This document shows positions 9,374-18,566 of a DNA stretch of 61,108 nt, piece by piece. The first letter of the stretch is position 1; every line of letters begins with the position of its first letter. This DNA comes from JARYMI01 sp037444845 (GTDB lineage: Bacteria > Acidobacteriota > Aminicenantia > Aminicenantales > UBA8522), in contig JBBILQ010000009.1 of NCBI GenBank assembly GCA_037444845.1, positions 1-61,108 on the forward strand, in the 5' to 3' direction. The notes under the pieces were generated by a model that was given only the letters and a program-made list of their open reading frames with translations, did not search any database and was not told where the DNA came from. Position numbers and translations under genes: made by a program.

Positions 9374-10348
9374 TTATTCGGGGCGGAGCTTCTCCAGCTC
9401 CTCTTTGAAGGCCGGGAGGACCTGGAAAAGGTCGCCCACGACGCCGAAATCAGCCACCTTGAAAATGGGCGCGTCCGGGTCCTTGTTCACGGCCACGATC
9501 ACTTTCGAAGACGACATTCCGGCCAGGTGCTGGATGGCTCCGGAAATCCCGAAAGCCAGGTAGAGGTTTGGCGAGACGGTCTTGCCGGTCTGCCCAACCT
9601 GATGCTGGTGGCCGATCCAGCCCGAGTCGACGGCCGAGCGGGAAGCGCCCACAGCCGAGCGCGGGATGAGCGCCGAGAGCTCTTTGAGCAGGCCGAAATT
9701 CTCAGGGCCTTTCATCCCTCTGCCTCCTGAAATGACAACATCGGCTTCGGTCACGTCCAGCTCCCCGCCGCGCTCGCCGACAACCTCGACGACCCGCGCT
9801 CTGGACACCCCGGCGGCCGGCTCGTGCTCCTCCCTTATAACTTCGCCCTTCCCGGACGCTTTTTCCAGCGGGAAGACGTTCGGCCGGAGCGTGGCCACCT
9901 GCGGCGACGAGCTCAGGGTCATCGAAAGAATAGCTTTGCCAGCGAAAATCGGCCGCGTGAACTCGAGCCGGCCATCCTTGACTGAGACCTGCGTGCAGTC
10001 GGAAGCCAAGGCCACGCCGAGCCGGGCGGCTAACCTCGGCGCCAGGTCTCTGCCAAGGGAAGTCGCCGGGAAGAAGATGGCACTCGGGCTGATTTTACGG
10101 GCGAGCGCTGCCAGCGCTGCCGCGTAATCCTGAGTTGAATACTGCGCCAGGGCAGGATTGTCCATAAGAAAGACCCGGGAGGCGCCGCAGCCAAAGAGGT
10201 CTGCGGCCAGCCCTTCCACTGCCTGGCCGATAAGCACGGCGCCTGCGTCTTCTCCGAGCTCGGTTGCTCTTCTTTTCGCCTCGCAGAGGACCTCGAGTGA
10301 TGATTTTTTTATCTTATTATCCCTGATTTCACCGTACGTCAGGATCAT
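9374..10348 (-). CDS. etfA: Electron transfer flavoprotein subunit alpha
   Basis: A 324-residue ETF alpha subunit, which holds the FAD of the heterodimer and passes electrons from acyl-CoA or similar dehydrogenases to a quinone reductase or bifurcating partner. The C-terminal FAD domain is plain: GRGMKGPENF, then GASRSAVDSGWI, HQVGQTGKTVSP, ISGAIQHLAGM and VNKDPDAPIF. The start is the ATG at 10348, which has GGAGGAG upstream and gives the usual MILTYGE-type beginning; the upstream extension to 10393 is ignored. It follows etfB by 10 bp. No acyl-CoA dehydrogenase or ETF-quinone oxidoreductase gene is in the window. Confidence 0.93.
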   Translation of the reverse strand: MILTYGEIRDNKIKKSSLEVLCEAKRRATELGEDAGAVLIGQAVEGLAADLFGCGASRVFLMDNPALAQYSTQDYAAALAALARKISPSAIFFPATSLGRDLAPRLAARLGVALASDCTQVSVKDGRLEFTRPIFAGKAILSMTLSSSPQVATLRPNVFPLEKASGKGEVIREEHEPAAGVSRARVVEVVGERGGELDVTEADVVISGGRGMKGPENFGLLKELSALIPRSAVGASRSAVDSGWIGHQHQVGQTGKTVSPNLYLAFGISGAIQHLAGMSSSKVIVAVNKDPDAPIFKVADFGVVGDLFQVLPAFKEELEKLRPE

Positions 10349-10358
10349 CGTCTCCTCC

Positions 10359-11141
10359 TCAGATGACTTTAACCTCGCGGTGCAGGAACTCAACCAACTG
10401 CCTTGCTGTTTCTTCCGGCGGCCCGCTCGTCACTCGGCCGGCCTGCCGGGCCGGGGGCATCTCCAGCCGGGTGACGGCCACCAGGGGAGCCAGGTCTTCG
10501 GCAGCAATTCCTATTTCTTCGATCGGTATAATAGGGATTTCCTTCCGCTTGGCCGCCATGATGCCTTTGAGGGTCTCGTATCGCGGCTCGTTCAGCCCCT
10601 TCTGGGCGCTGATCACGGCGGGAAGCGGAAAGGCAACCTTCTCCTGGGCGCCCTCGATTTCCCGATACGCCACACCCCGGTCTTCCTCGAGATCAAGCTT
10701 CACCACGACATTGACCTGGGGCAAGCCTAAGAGCTCCGCCACCATCGATGGGACTTGCGCGTTGTCGGCGCCGACCGACTGCTTCCCGAAAAGAAGCAGC
10801 TTGGCCTGGGAAAACTTTATCTTGACGAAACCGGCGATTATCCGGGCAGTCCGCAGGCCGTCGTATGTCTCTGCAAGCGGGTCCTTGATGAGCACGGCTT
10901 CATCGGCGCCCATGGCCAAGCATTTTCTGAGGATGGTCAGGGCCTCCTCCTTGCCTGCGGATACGGCCGTGACCTTGCCGCCCTTTGATTCTCTGATCCG
11001 CAGGGCTTCCTCCAGCGCATACTCATCATAGGGGCTGATGATAAAGTTCAGGCCCTCTTCAACCACGGTGTTTGTCTCGCGGCTGACTCTGATCTTGGAT
11101 TCTGTGTCCGGAACTCTCTTGACAAAAACAAAGATATCCAC
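10359..11141 (-). CDS. etfB: Electron transfer flavoprotein subunit beta
   Basis: A 260-residue ETF beta subunit; it binds AMP or a second FAD depending on the ETF type. It opens VDIFVFVKRVPDTE and contains SPYDEYALEEALRI, then GADEAVLI and VPSMVAELLGLPQ, all typical of the family. The start is taken as a GTG at 11141 because GGAGG lies 5 bases before it and the family begins here; the longer ORF from 11171 would add ten unlikely residues. It sits 46 bp after fabF, in line with the fatty acid genes, so reading-through from that operon is likely. Confidence 0.91.
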   Translation of the reverse strand: MDIFVFVKRVPDTESKIRVSRETNTVVEEGLNFIISPYDEYALEEALRIRESKGGKVTAVSAGKEEALTILRKCLAMGADEAVLIKDPLAETYDGLRTARIIAGFVKIKFSQAKLLLFGKQSVGADNAQVPSMVAELLGLPQVNVVVKLDLEEDRGVAYREIEGAQEKVAFPLPAVISAQKGLNEPRYETLKGIMAAKRKEIPIIPIEEIGIAAEDLAPLVAVTRLEMPPARQAGRVTSGPPEETARQLVEFLHREVKVI

Positions 11142-11187
11142 ATTCCCCTCCTCATTGTGGAAATTCGGCACTGCGCTTCAACGCAGG

Positions 11188-12468
11188 CTAAGCTTTATCT
11201 TCGTATCGCTTAAAGATAAGGCAACCGTTTGTCCCTCCAAACCCGAAGGAGTTGGAGACCGCGTAGACGATTTCAGACGGCCTTGGCCTGTTGGGCACGT
11301 AGTCGAGGTCGCACTCCGGGTCAGGATTTTCGTAATTGATGGTCGGCGTCATGACCTGGTTGGCCAAACAAAGCGCCGTTATGCCCGCCTCGACCGCGCC
11401 GGCCGCGCCTAACATGTGGCCGGTCATCGACTTGGTCGAGCTGACGCCGATACGCCGGGCATGCTCGCCAAAGGCTCTCTTGATGGCCAGCGTCTCGATT
11501 TTGTCGTTGTAGGGCGTCGAGGTCCCGTGGGCATTGATGTAGCCGACTTCCCGCGGGTCGATGCCGGCGTCTTCGAGAGCTCGCGCCATCACCGCGCGCG
11601 CTCCTTCGCCGTCAAGGGAAGGCGCTGTGACATGGTAGGCGTCGGCGTTCATCCCGTAACCGACGATCTCGGCGTAGATCCTGGCCCCTCGTTCCAGGGC
11701 TGTTCCCAGTTCTTCAAGCAGGAGCACGGCCGCGCCCTCGGCCATGACGAACCCGTCCCGTTCGGCGTCAAACGGCCGCGAGGCTCGCTCCGGCTCATCA
11801 TTCCTCACCGACAGAGCCCGCATGGCGCAGAATCCGGCCACGCCCAGCGGAGAGAGCGGCGCCTCAGCGCCGCCGGCCAGCATCCGATCAGCCTCTCCCC
11901 TGGCGATCAGCCGGAAGGAATCCCCTATGGCATGGGTGCTCGTCGTGCAGGCTGTGGCCGTGGCCGAATTGGGACCCCGGCTCCTGTACTTGATCGAGAT
12001 CTGGCCGGAGGCTTCGTTGATGATGCTCGAGACCAGAAAGAACGGCGAGACCCGGTCCATCCCCTTCTCCAGAAGAATCCTGTGGTTTTCTTCGATGGTC
12101 GAGATCCCGCCGATCCCCGAGCCGATGTAGACGCCTGTCCTGTCGCCTTCAAGAAGGCCCGGTTTTATGCCGGCGTCCTCGACCACAAGGTGCGCAGCCG
12201 CCACGGCAAACTGGATGAACAGGTCCATTTTCCGGACCTCTTTCCGGTCGATAAAATCGAGCGGGTCGAAATCGCGCACTTCGCCGCCGATCCTGGTAGG
12301 GAAGGACGAGGCGTCAAACCGGGAGATGGCGGAGATCCCGCTTTTGCCCTCAAGAAGGGCTTGCCAATTCCTGGCCTGGCCGATGCCGAGAGGAGAGATG
12401 ATCCCGATGCCCGTGATCACAACTCGCCGCCCGGCAGCCGCCTGCGAACCCAAACGGGAGTCTCTCAT
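11188..12468 (-). CDS. fabF: 3-oxoacyl-[acyl-carrier-protein] synthase II
   Basis: A 426-residue condensing enzyme that extends acyl-ACP with malonyl-ACP in type II fatty acid synthesis. The catalytic Cys lies in TATACTTSTHAIG, and the two His residues in INAHGTSTPYND and SMTGHMLGAAGA. The C-terminal SNSFGFGGTNG glycine motif is present. The length is normal for FabF. It follows acpP by 13 bp. No strong ribosome-binding site precedes the ATG, so the exact N-terminus (about ten extra residues before RRVVITG) is less certain. Confidence 0.94.
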   Translation of the reverse strand: MRDSRLGSQAAAGRRVVITGIGIISPLGIGQARNWQALLEGKSGISAISRFDASSFPTRIGGEVRDFDPLDFIDRKEVRKMDLFIQFAVAAAHLVVEDAGIKPGLLEGDRTGVYIGSGIGGISTIEENHRILLEKGMDRVSPFFLVSSIINEASGQISIKYRSRGPNSATATACTTSTHAIGDSFRLIARGEADRMLAGGAEAPLSPLGVAGFCAMRALSVRNDEPERASRPFDAERDGFVMAEGAAVLLLEELGTALERGARIYAEIVGYGMNADAYHVTAPSLDGEGARAVMARALEDAGIDPREVGYINAHGTSTPYNDKIETLAIKRAFGEHARRIGVSSTKSMTGHMLGAAGAVEAGITALCLANQVMTPTINYENPDPECDLDYVPNRPRPSEIVYAVSNSFGFGGTNGCLIFKRYEDKA

Positions 12469-12481
12469 GAAAGACGCTTGT

Positions 12482-12727
12482 TTATTGGGAGACGCGACCC
12501 AGGATATAATCGATGGACTTGCCCACTGTCGTCAGCTTCTCGGCCTCCTCGTCGGGAATATCAAGCCCAAACTCATCTTCCAGAGCCATAACCAGCTCCA
12601 CCGTGTCCAGAGAATCCGCGCCGAGGTCTTCGATGAACGAAGCCTGCTCGGTCACCTGGTCCTCGCTGATGCTCAGCTTGTCAGACACGATCGCCTTGAC
12701 TTTCTTTAAAAGCTCTTCTCTCTCCAT
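12482..12727 (-). CDS. acpP: Acyl carrier protein
   Basis: An 81-residue acidic protein with the phosphopantetheine-attachment motif GADSLDTVELVMALE, whose Ser is at about residue 40. It carries growing acyl chains for FabF and FabG and the acyl group used by PlsX. A strong GAGGAGG site precedes the ATG. It lies between fabG and fabF, the classic arrangement. Confidence 0.96.
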   Translation of the reverse strand: MEREELLKKVKAIVSDKLSISEDQVTEQASFIEDLGADSLDTVELVMALEDEFGLDIPDEEAEKLTTVGKSIDYILGRVSQ

Positions 12728-12762
12728 GTTTACCTCCTCAATTTATTTCAAGTTTAAGGCCG

Positions 12763-13521
12763 TCAGGCATACATCCCGCCGTTGACGTGAATGACTTGGC
12801 CGGTGATGTAAGAGGCCTGGTCGGAAAGAAGAAATTTCACTGCCTGAGCCACATCGGCCGGGGTTCCCATCCTCTTCATCGGAATGACCTCCAGGAAAGC
12901 TTTCTTCACATCTTCGGGCAGGGCTTCCGTCATGGCCGTTGCGATGTATCCCGGAGCCACACAGTTCACCGTGATCCCGCGGCCGGCCACCTCCCTGGCC
13001 AAGGATTTGCTCAGCCCGACAACTCCCGCCTTGGAGGCGGCGTAGTTGGCCTGCCCCGCGTTTCCCGTCAGGCCGACAACGGAGGAAATGTTCACAATCC
13101 TGCCGAACCGCCTGTTGATCATCGACCGGATCGCCGCCCTGCAAAAATTGAAGGCGCCTTTCAGGTTGACGGCCAGCACCGCATCCCACTCCTCCTCTTT
13201 CATGCGCATGAGCAGGTTGTCCCTGGTGATCCCGGCGTTGTTGACAAGATAATCGAGCGATTCATGGCCTCTGATCACGGCCTCAACCACGGCCGTGGCC
13301 TGATCAAGCCGGGAGACATCGGCCGGGAAAGGATAAGCGCGCCCCCCGCTTTCGCCGATCCTCTGGGCCACCGTCTCAAGCTTCTCCTCCTGGACATCCA
13401 CCATGGCAATGGTCAAGCCCTCCGCAGCGAGCTCGAGGGCGATCGTCTCTCCGATGCCCTGGGAAGCGCCTGTGATGAGCGCCGCTTTCCCCGAGAAAGT
13501 CAGGTTAGGCTTTGGCTCCAT
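12763..13521 (-). CDS. fabG: 3-oxoacyl-[acyl-carrier-protein] reductase
   Basis: A 252-residue short-chain dehydrogenase that reduces 3-oxoacyl-ACP with NADPH. It has the Rossmann motif TGASQGIGE, then NNAGITRDNLLMRM, the catalytic Ser in NISSVVGL and the YAASK motif with Tyr and Lys. The ATG at 13521 is chosen because GGAGGA lies 8 bases before it; the ORF could extend five codons further. It overlaps the end of plsX by 17 bp, which suggests translational coupling. A fabD gene, often found in such clusters, is absent. Confidence 0.94.
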   Translation of the reverse strand: MEPKPNLTFSGKAALITGASQGIGETIALELAAEGLTIAMVDVQEEKLETVAQRIGESGGRAYPFPADVSRLDQATAVVEAVIRGHESLDYLVNNAGITRDNLLMRMKEEEWDAVLAVNLKGAFNFCRAAIRSMINRRFGRIVNISSVVGLTGNAGQANYAASKAGVVGLSKSLAREVAGRGITVNCVAPGYIATAMTEALPEDVKKAFLEVIPMKRMGTPADVAQAVKFLLSDQASYITGQVIHVNGGMYA

Positions 13522-14518
13522 GGGTTGCTCCTCCAAGCTTGGCTATCTCTGCCTGAATTCTCTCCTGGACTCTGTGGACGACGAAATCCCTGGCCATCCG
13601 GACGGCGCTCTTGATGGCCTGCGGGTTGGAGCGGCCGTGGCCGATGATGCAGACGCCGTTGATGCCCAGGAGCTGGGCGCCGCCGTATTCGGAATAGTCA
13701 ACCTTCTTGTAAAGGCGTTTAAGATTCCTTTTCATCAGGAAAACACCGAGCTTTGCGAGAAGGTTCTTGGTCACCTCCCGGCGAGCCCAATGGAAAAGAG
13801 CCTCGACGACGCCCTCGCTCACCTTCAAGGCCACGTTCCCGGTAAAGCCGTCGCAGACGATGACGTCAGCCTTGCCGGAATAGATATCCTTGCCTTCGAC
13901 GTTGCCGATAAAGTGGAGGGGCGAGTTTTCGAGCCTTTCGTAAGCTTCGCGAGTTAAATCGTTTCCCTTGGATTCCTCCTCGCCGATGCTCATCAGGCCG
14001 ATGCGCGGGTTTTCCAGGCCAAGGACGCTTTTCATGAAGACGCGGCCCATGACGGCAAACTGCTCTAAATGCTCGGGCCGGCAGTCCACGCTGGCGCCAA
14101 CGTCGATGAGCAGGCTCAGCCCGCGGATGGTCGGGACCAAAAGCGCCAGAGCCGGTCTCTCCACGCCCTGCAGAGCGCCGATGACTTTGCGCGAGATATA
14201 GACCACCGCCGCCGTGTTTCCCGTGGAGACGAACCCGTCGGCCAGCCTGTCCTTGACCAGTTGGGCTCCGACCCGGATGGATGACTTTGTCTTCCGGCGG
14301 AGGGAGAAAATGCCTTCTCCCATGCCGACAGCCTCAGGAGCGTCGACGATCGTGCACTTGGCCCTGGCGCGGGGAACCTTCTCCACCTCTTTTTTGATGA
14401 CCCGCTCGGCGCCCACGAGGAAAACGTCGATGCCGAAATCCTGGGCGGCGCGAAGCGCCCCGGCCACGGTCACTCGAGGGCCGAAATCTCCCCCCATCGC
14501 GTCCACGGCGATTTTCAT
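13505..14518 (-). CDS. plsX: Phosphate acyltransferase PlsX
   Basis: A 337-residue enzyme that makes acyl-phosphate from acyl-ACP, the first step of phospholipid synthesis through PlsY. It opens KIAVDAMGGDFGP and contains GNTAAVV, the GASVDCRPEHL block, NVEGKDIYSGKADVIVCDGF and GAQLLGINGVCIIGHGRSN, all standard for PlsX. The ATG at 14518 is preferred over a TTG one codon upstream. It lies in the common order rpmF-plsX-fabG. Confidence 0.95.
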   Translation of the reverse strand: MKIAVDAMGGDFGPRVTVAGALRAAQDFGIDVFLVGAERVIKKEVEKVPRARAKCTIVDAPEAVGMGEGIFSLRRKTKSSIRVGAQLVKDRLADGFVSTGNTAAVVYISRKVIGALQGVERPALALLVPTIRGLSLLIDVGASVDCRPEHLEQFAVMGRVFMKSVLGLENPRIGLMSIGEEESKGNDLTREAYERLENSPLHFIGNVEGKDIYSGKADVIVCDGFTGNVALKVSEGVVEALFHWARREVTKNLLAKLGVFLMKRNLKRLYKKVDYSEYGGAQLLGINGVCIIGHGRSNPQAIKSAVRMARDFVVHRVQERIQAEIAKLGGATHGAKA

Positions 14519-14530
14519 CAACGTCCCCTT

Positions 14531-14716
14531 TTATTCAGTTTCGGCTTCTTCAATCACCTGCCGGCGGCGGTAGTAGCCGCACTCAGGGCATGCCCGGTGA
14601 GGTAGCTTGGGGGTGCCGCAGTTCGAGCAGATGGAGAAAGAGGGCATGGTTAAGGCGTCGTGAGCCCTTCGTTTTCCCTTCCGGGAGCGGGAATGGCGTC
14701 TTTTTGGGTTGGGCAT
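14531..14716 (-). CDS. rpmF: 50S ribosomal protein L32
   Basis: A 61-residue basic protein opening MPNPKRRHSRSRKGKRRAHD, with a zinc-binding Cys set (CSNCG, then CPECGYY). It begins one base after the stop of the YceD-family gene and precedes plsX, the conserved yceD-rpmF-plsX order that ties ribosome and lipid synthesis together. Confidence 0.96.
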   Translation of the reverse strand: MPNPKRRHSRSRKGKRRAHDALTMPSFSICSNCGTPKLPHRACPECGYYRRRQVIEEAETE

Positions 14717-15235
14717 TTATTCCTTTTCTCTTAAAAAGTTTTTTAGTTTCCTCAGGCGAGGGTTTTCCTCTTTGACCAGGCAGCCGCAGTTCCCTTTGCG
14801 CCTGATCTCGCCGCAAACCGCGCAGATTCCTCCACACTCTTCCGAGCAGAGAGGCTTGAGAGGAAAAGTCAAGTTGACCTGCTCCAGGATGACTTCTCCA
14901 AGGTCGATCTGGTTGTTGTGATAGAATACCCGGCCCATGTCCTCTTCGTCGAGCTCCTCTTTCAGGAGGTCCATCTCTTCGGAAAGATAGACCAAGTCGA
15001 AGCTGGCCTCAACCGGAAATTCGTACGGCGCCAGGCAACGGCTGCAGATGAAGCTCACCCGGGCCGACAACTTCCCTTTGATCCAGACCTCCTGGCCTAC
15101 CCCGCGGACGACTGCTTCGACATGGGTTGGCTCCAGAAACGCTGCGCTCTCCTCAACCAGGTCCGCGTCCAGGAACTCAAAGTCCCGCGAAACGCTCAGT
15201 CCCTCTTTGGGGATTTTATCGACATCGATAATCAT
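14717..15235 (-). CDS. YceD/DUF177-family protein
   Basis: A 172-residue protein of the YceD family, which in bacteria and plastids has been linked to 23S rRNA accumulation and is almost always next to rpmF. It has the family Cys motifs: ICSRCLAPYEFPVE near residue 60 and LCSEECGGICAVCGE near 130, followed by a GNCGC-type end. The start has AGGGACAGGACG upstream. It is the first gene of the minus-strand operon behind a consensus promoter. Confidence 0.9.
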   Translation of the reverse strand: MIIDVDKIPKEGLSVSRDFEFLDADLVEESAAFLEPTHVEAVVRGVGQEVWIKGKLSARVSFICSRCLAPYEFPVEASFDLVYLSEEMDLLKEELDEEDMGRVFYHNNQIDLGEVILEQVNLTFPLKPLCSEECGGICAVCGEIRRKGNCGCLVKEENPRLRKLKNFLREKE

Positions 15236-15260
15236 CGTCCTGTCCCTTAAAAGTCATCCT

Positions 15261-15288
15261 ATTATACCATCCAGCCCCCCTTTGTCAA
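15261..15288 (-). promoter_or_regulatory. Consensus sigma70 promoter of the yceD-rpmF-plsX-fab operon
   Basis: On the minus strand, TTGACA (15288-15283) and TATAAT (15266-15261) are both perfect and 16 bp apart, 26 bp before the YceD-family start. Confidence 0.85.
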
Positions 15289-15318
15289 ACTCAAGCGGCC
15301 TCGGAAGGATATCCAATC

Positions 15319-15471
15319 ATGCAATCTTTAAGATGGGCGCAGGAAGCTGCCCGGAAGCCCCCCATAGCGGAGGGAGACCCGTCGGCTTCTCCGGTGGGGG
15401 GGGAACCGACGGGACTGGTTCCCCGGGGCGCGGGGGCCGAGGGCAGCTTCGTGCGCCCAATTTAATCACAT
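15319..15471. repeat. Dispersed inverted-repeat (REPIN-like) element, copy A
   Basis: A GC-rich intergenic element of about 153 bp. Its ends are GGGCGCAGGAAGCTGCCC (15335-15352) and GGGCAGCTTCGTGCGCCC (15441-15458), inverted copies matching at 17 of 18 positions. The right end is flanked by AATCACAT. The interior holds a second hairpin with arms GGGGAACC and GGTTCCCC. A related copy in the opposite orientation lies at 58940-59206. The ORFs crossing it have no coding support. With the two promoters on either side, it accounts for most of the 317 bp gap between the YceD gene and the next gene. Confidence 0.8.
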
Positions 15472-15505
15472 AAGCAGAGATGCTTTCTGACTCCCGGGGA
15501 GTCGC

Positions 15506-15533
15506 TTGATATCTTCTTCGCAAAGAGTATAAT
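15506..15533 (+). promoter_or_regulatory. Sigma70 promoter for the small conserved gene and polA
   Basis: TTGATA (15506-15511), 16 bp, TATAAT (15528-15533), 19 bp before the next start codon. It lies just right of the repeat element. Confidence 0.8.
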
Positions 15534-15552
15534 AAAAAATAATCATACTGAC

Positions 15553-15843
15553 ATGGCCGGATTTAACACTGAAGTCAAACAGAGGGGCGCGACTTTTCAC
15601 GTCCAGACTCAGGATGTCGGGAGCCGGGCTCAGTATGTGGAGTCTCTGGTCTACAAATCGGGCAAGTTGCTATCCACACGGAAGACATATTACACGTCCT
15701 TCCTCGGCAGCCCCGATGTCCGCCAGAAAATCCAGCGCCTTATGGAGGATCAGCACAACGCCATTCTCAAAGACATCGTCGACGGAAAATTCGACCACTA
15801 CCTCACGACTGTGGAGAAAGAGCGGGATCTTGAGAAGGGCTGA
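15553..15843 (+). CDS. Small conserved hypothetical protein
   Basis: A 96-residue soluble protein with no signal peptide or membrane segment. It has a short beta-rich N-terminal part (GATFHVQTQDVG, then YVESLVYKSGKLLSTRKTYY) and an amphipathic C-terminal helix (about 58-96). The first part resembles the small FHVQTED-type proteins found in several Gram-negative phyla, whose function is unknown to me. It is read from the strong promoter just upstream and precedes polA by 47 bp, so the two are probably co-transcribed. Confidence 0.7.
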   Translation: MAGFNTEVKQRGATFHVQTQDVGSRAQYVESLVYKSGKLLSTRKTYYTSFLGSPDVRQKIQRLMEDQHNAILKDIVDGKFDHYLTTVEKERDLEKG

Positions 15844-15890
15844 GTCTTGGCCGCGACTGCGCTGGCAAGGATAAGGATGCCCGCCCCGAT

Positions 15891-18566
15891 ATGAGCGCCG
15901 GAAAGCTTTTCCTCTTCGACGGCAATTCCCTCCTTTACCGTTCCTACTACGCCATTCAGAGGCTATCGACTTCCCGGGGATTCCCGACGAACGCCATCTA
16001 CGGGTTTATCAGCACGCTCCGCAAGATCATGGATCAGGAAAAACCTTTCTATCTTGGAGTCGTCTTCGACACTGGAAGACCGACCATCCGGCATAAAGTC
16101 TTTAAGGATTATAAAGCCCACCGCAAGCCCATGCCCGAGGACCTCATTCCTCAAGTGCCTGTCCTGAAGAAGGTGCTCAATGCCATGAACATTCCCTGTT
16201 TCGAGTACGAGGACTATGAAGCTGACGACGTGCTGGCCAGCCTCGCCCGAAAAGCCGCCCGGGAAAAAATTCCGGCTGTCATCGTCACGACCGATAAGGA
16301 CCTGCTTCAACTTGTTGACTCTTCTATCGCCGTCTATAACCCCTCCAAAGAGATGACCTTCTACGAAAAAACGGTCAAGGAGGTGTTCGGCGTTTCCCCG
16401 GGTCAGGTGGTGGATGTTCTCTCTCTCTGGGGTGACCCTTCTGACAATGTTCCCGGTGTGCCGGGCATCGGGGAAAAAACCTCAAAAACGCTCATCACCG
16501 AGTTCGGCTCGCTCGATAATCTCTTGGCCAACCTGGATAAAATCAAAAACCCCAGGCTGCGGGAAAAAATCGCCCAGAGTATGGACAAGCTCGCGGTCAG
16601 CCGGCAGCTCGTCACTGTCGAGGCGAACCTCGATGTCCCCTTCAGGGTAGCTGACTTTGCTGTCTCGCCGCCGAACGCGGAGGAGCTGGCCGGGCTCTTC
16701 CGGGAGCTCGAATTCACCTCGCTTCTCGAGAGCTACCTGAAAAAACCCGAGGAGATAAAAAAGGATTATAAAGCCGTCCTTAGCGAAAAAGACTTGCTGG
16801 GTCTGACCGAACGGATCAAAGCAGCCCGCCGGGTCTCCGTCGATACGGAAACAGACAGCCCGTTCCCCGCTGAGGCGCATCTTGTCGGCGTCTCTTTCTC
16901 TGTAAAGCCGGGGGAAGCCTTTTATCTTCCCTTAGGCCACGACTATCCGGGCGCCCCTCACCAGATTGCCACGGAGAGAGCTGCCCGTCTCCTCGGGCCG
17001 ATCCTGTCCGACCCTGAAATCCAGAAGGTCGGCCAGAACATCAAGTACGACTGCATCGTCCTAAAACGGGCAGGAATTCCTCTCCGGGGAATCGACAAAG
17101 ACAGCATGGTCCTGAGCTATCTCCTTGAGCCGAATTGGGGGAAACACAACCTCGACAAGCTGGCCTCTGTTTATCTCCAGGCAAAAACAATTTCTTATGA
17201 AGAGGTCGCTGGCAAGGGCAAGAACGAAGTCGCTATGAACGCGGTGTCGGTCGAGAAGGTCGTCCCTTACGCCTGCCAGGATGCTGATTTCGCTCTCCAG
17301 CTCTGCGAGCTTCTCTGGCCCAGGGTCGTCGAAAAGAAGCTGGATGCTCTCTACCGGGAGATCGAGCTGCCGCTCATCGAGCTCTTGGCCGAGATGGAGA
17401 TCTGGGGAGTAAAGATTGACCGAACAGCGCTCGAAACTCTTTCGGCCGAACTCGAGGTCGAACTCAAGCGGCTCGAAAAAAAGATCTTCGAGCTCAGCGG
17501 CCAGGAATTTAACCTCAATTCTCCCAAGCAACTGGCCGACATCCTTTTTCATAAGTTTCAGCTCACGCCATCGCGCAAAACCAAAATCACCAAGAGATAC
17601 TCGACTTCTCTCGACATCCTCCAGGAGCTGGCCCCGCTTCATCCAATCGCCCAGCACGCTCTTGAGTACAGGCAACTGGCCAAGCTCAAGTCCACTTACG
17701 CCGACGCCCTGCCTTTGCTCGTCAACCCGGAAACAGGAAGGATTCACACCTCCTACAATCAAACAGTCGCGGCTACCGGCCGGCTCTCCAGCTCTGAACC
17801 CAACCTTCAGAATATTCCGATGCGCGGCGAGCTGGGGCAGCGTTTCCGCCGGGCGTTCATTGCCGAGCCCGGCTGGCTTCTCTTGGCCGCCGACTATTCC
17901 CAGATCGAACTCAGGGTGCTGGCCCACCTCTCCGGCGACCCTGCCCTCATCGAGACTTTCGTGGCTGACAGGGACATTCATGAGGAGGCCGCCGCCCAGG
18001 TTTTCGGGCCTCCCCTTCCTCACCTCAAGGATGAGCTCCGGAGAAAGGCCAAAGTCATCAATTTCAGCATCATTTACGGCACCTCCGCCTTCTCCCTGGC
18101 CAAGGAACTGGGGACAGAGCCCCGCCAAGCCCAACGCTTCATCGACTGCTATTTCGAGCAGCATCCCCGGGTACGGAAATTCCTCGAGGACACGGTTAAA
18201 GAGGCCGAAGAAAGAGGTTCCACCCAAACCATTTTCGGCCGCCTGCGCCAGGTGCCTGAGCTCAAACAAAAAGACAAGGTCATCCAGCAGGCCGGCCGCC
18301 GCATTGCCCTCAACGCGCCCATCCAGGGATCGGCCGCCGACCTGATGAAAAAGGCGATGATCGATATCTGGGAAGAATTCAAAACCAAGGGTCTGAAAAC
18401 CAAGATGATCCTCCAGGTCCACGATGAACTGGTCTTTGAGGTGCCGAAGGGAGAAAGGCCGAAAGTCGAAGCCCTGGTCAGGGAAAAGATGGAACACGTC
18501 TGCCCGCTGCGGGTTCCGCTAAAAGTCCACCTCGGCTGGGGACCCAACTGGGCCGACGCCAAGTAA
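15891..18566 (+). CDS. polA: DNA polymerase I
   Basis: An 891-residue repair and Okazaki-fragment polymerase with all three domains. The 5' nuclease (about 1-290) opens LFLFDGNSLLYRSYYA and has VTTDKDLLQLV and GIGEKTSKTLI. The 3'-5' exonuclease (about 300-490) keeps its acidic residues in SVDTETDSP, GQNIKYDCIV and the YACQDAD block, so proofreading looks intact. The polymerase (about 500-891) has motif A DYSQIELR, motif B RRKAKVINFSIIYG and motif C VHDELVFE. The length is typical. The start ATG is weakly supported by an AAGGATAAGG stretch upstream. Confidence 0.96.
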   Translation: MSAGKLFLFDGNSLLYRSYYAIQRLSTSRGFPTNAIYGFISTLRKIMDQEKPFYLGVVFDTGRPTIRHKVFKDYKAHRKPMPEDLIPQVPVLKKVLNAMNIPCFEYEDYEADDVLASLARKAAREKIPAVIVTTDKDLLQLVDSSIAVYNPSKEMTFYEKTVKEVFGVSPGQVVDVLSLWGDPSDNVPGVPGIGEKTSKTLITEFGSLDNLLANLDKIKNPRLREKIAQSMDKLAVSRQLVTVEANLDVPFRVADFAVSPPNAEELAGLFRELEFTSLLESYLKKPEEIKKDYKAVLSEKDLLGLTERIKAARRVSVDTETDSPFPAEAHLVGVSFSVKPGEAFYLPLGHDYPGAPHQIATERAARLLGPILSDPEIQKVGQNIKYDCIVLKRAGIPLRGIDKDSMVLSYLLEPNWGKHNLDKLASVYLQAKTISYEEVAGKGKNEVAMNAVSVEKVVPYACQDADFALQLCELLWPRVVEKKLDALYREIELPLIELLAEMEIWGVKIDRTALETLSAELEVELKRLEKKIFELSGQEFNLNSPKQLADILFHKFQLTPSRKTKITKRYSTSLDILQELAPLHPIAQHALEYRQLAKLKSTYADALPLLVNPETGRIHTSYNQTVAATGRLSSSEPNLQNIPMRGELGQRFRRAFIAEPGWLLLAADYSQIELRVLAHLSGDPALIETFVADRDIHEEAAAQVFGPPLPHLKDELRRKAKVINFSIIYGTSAFSLAKELGTEPRQAQRFIDCYFEQHPRVRKFLEDTVKEAEERGSTQTIFGRLRQVPELKQKDKVIQQAGRRIALNAPIQGSAADLMKKAMIDIWEEFKTKGLKTKMILQVHDELVFEVPKGERPKVEALVREKMEHVCPLRVPLKVHLGWGPNWADAK

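Noticed and set aside
11416..12591. 391-codon plus-strand ORF opposite fabF
   Set aside because: Antisense shadow of fabF and acpP with Arg/Gly/Pro-rich composition.
15317..15523. Minus-strand Pro-rich ORF over repeat copy A
   Set aside because: It is the translation of a palindromic GC-rich repeat; the similar peptide over copy B reflects the repeat, not a protein family.
17061..18497. 478-codon minus-strand ORF opposite polA
   Set aside because: Antisense shadow of polA; no ribosome-binding site or recognisable domain.
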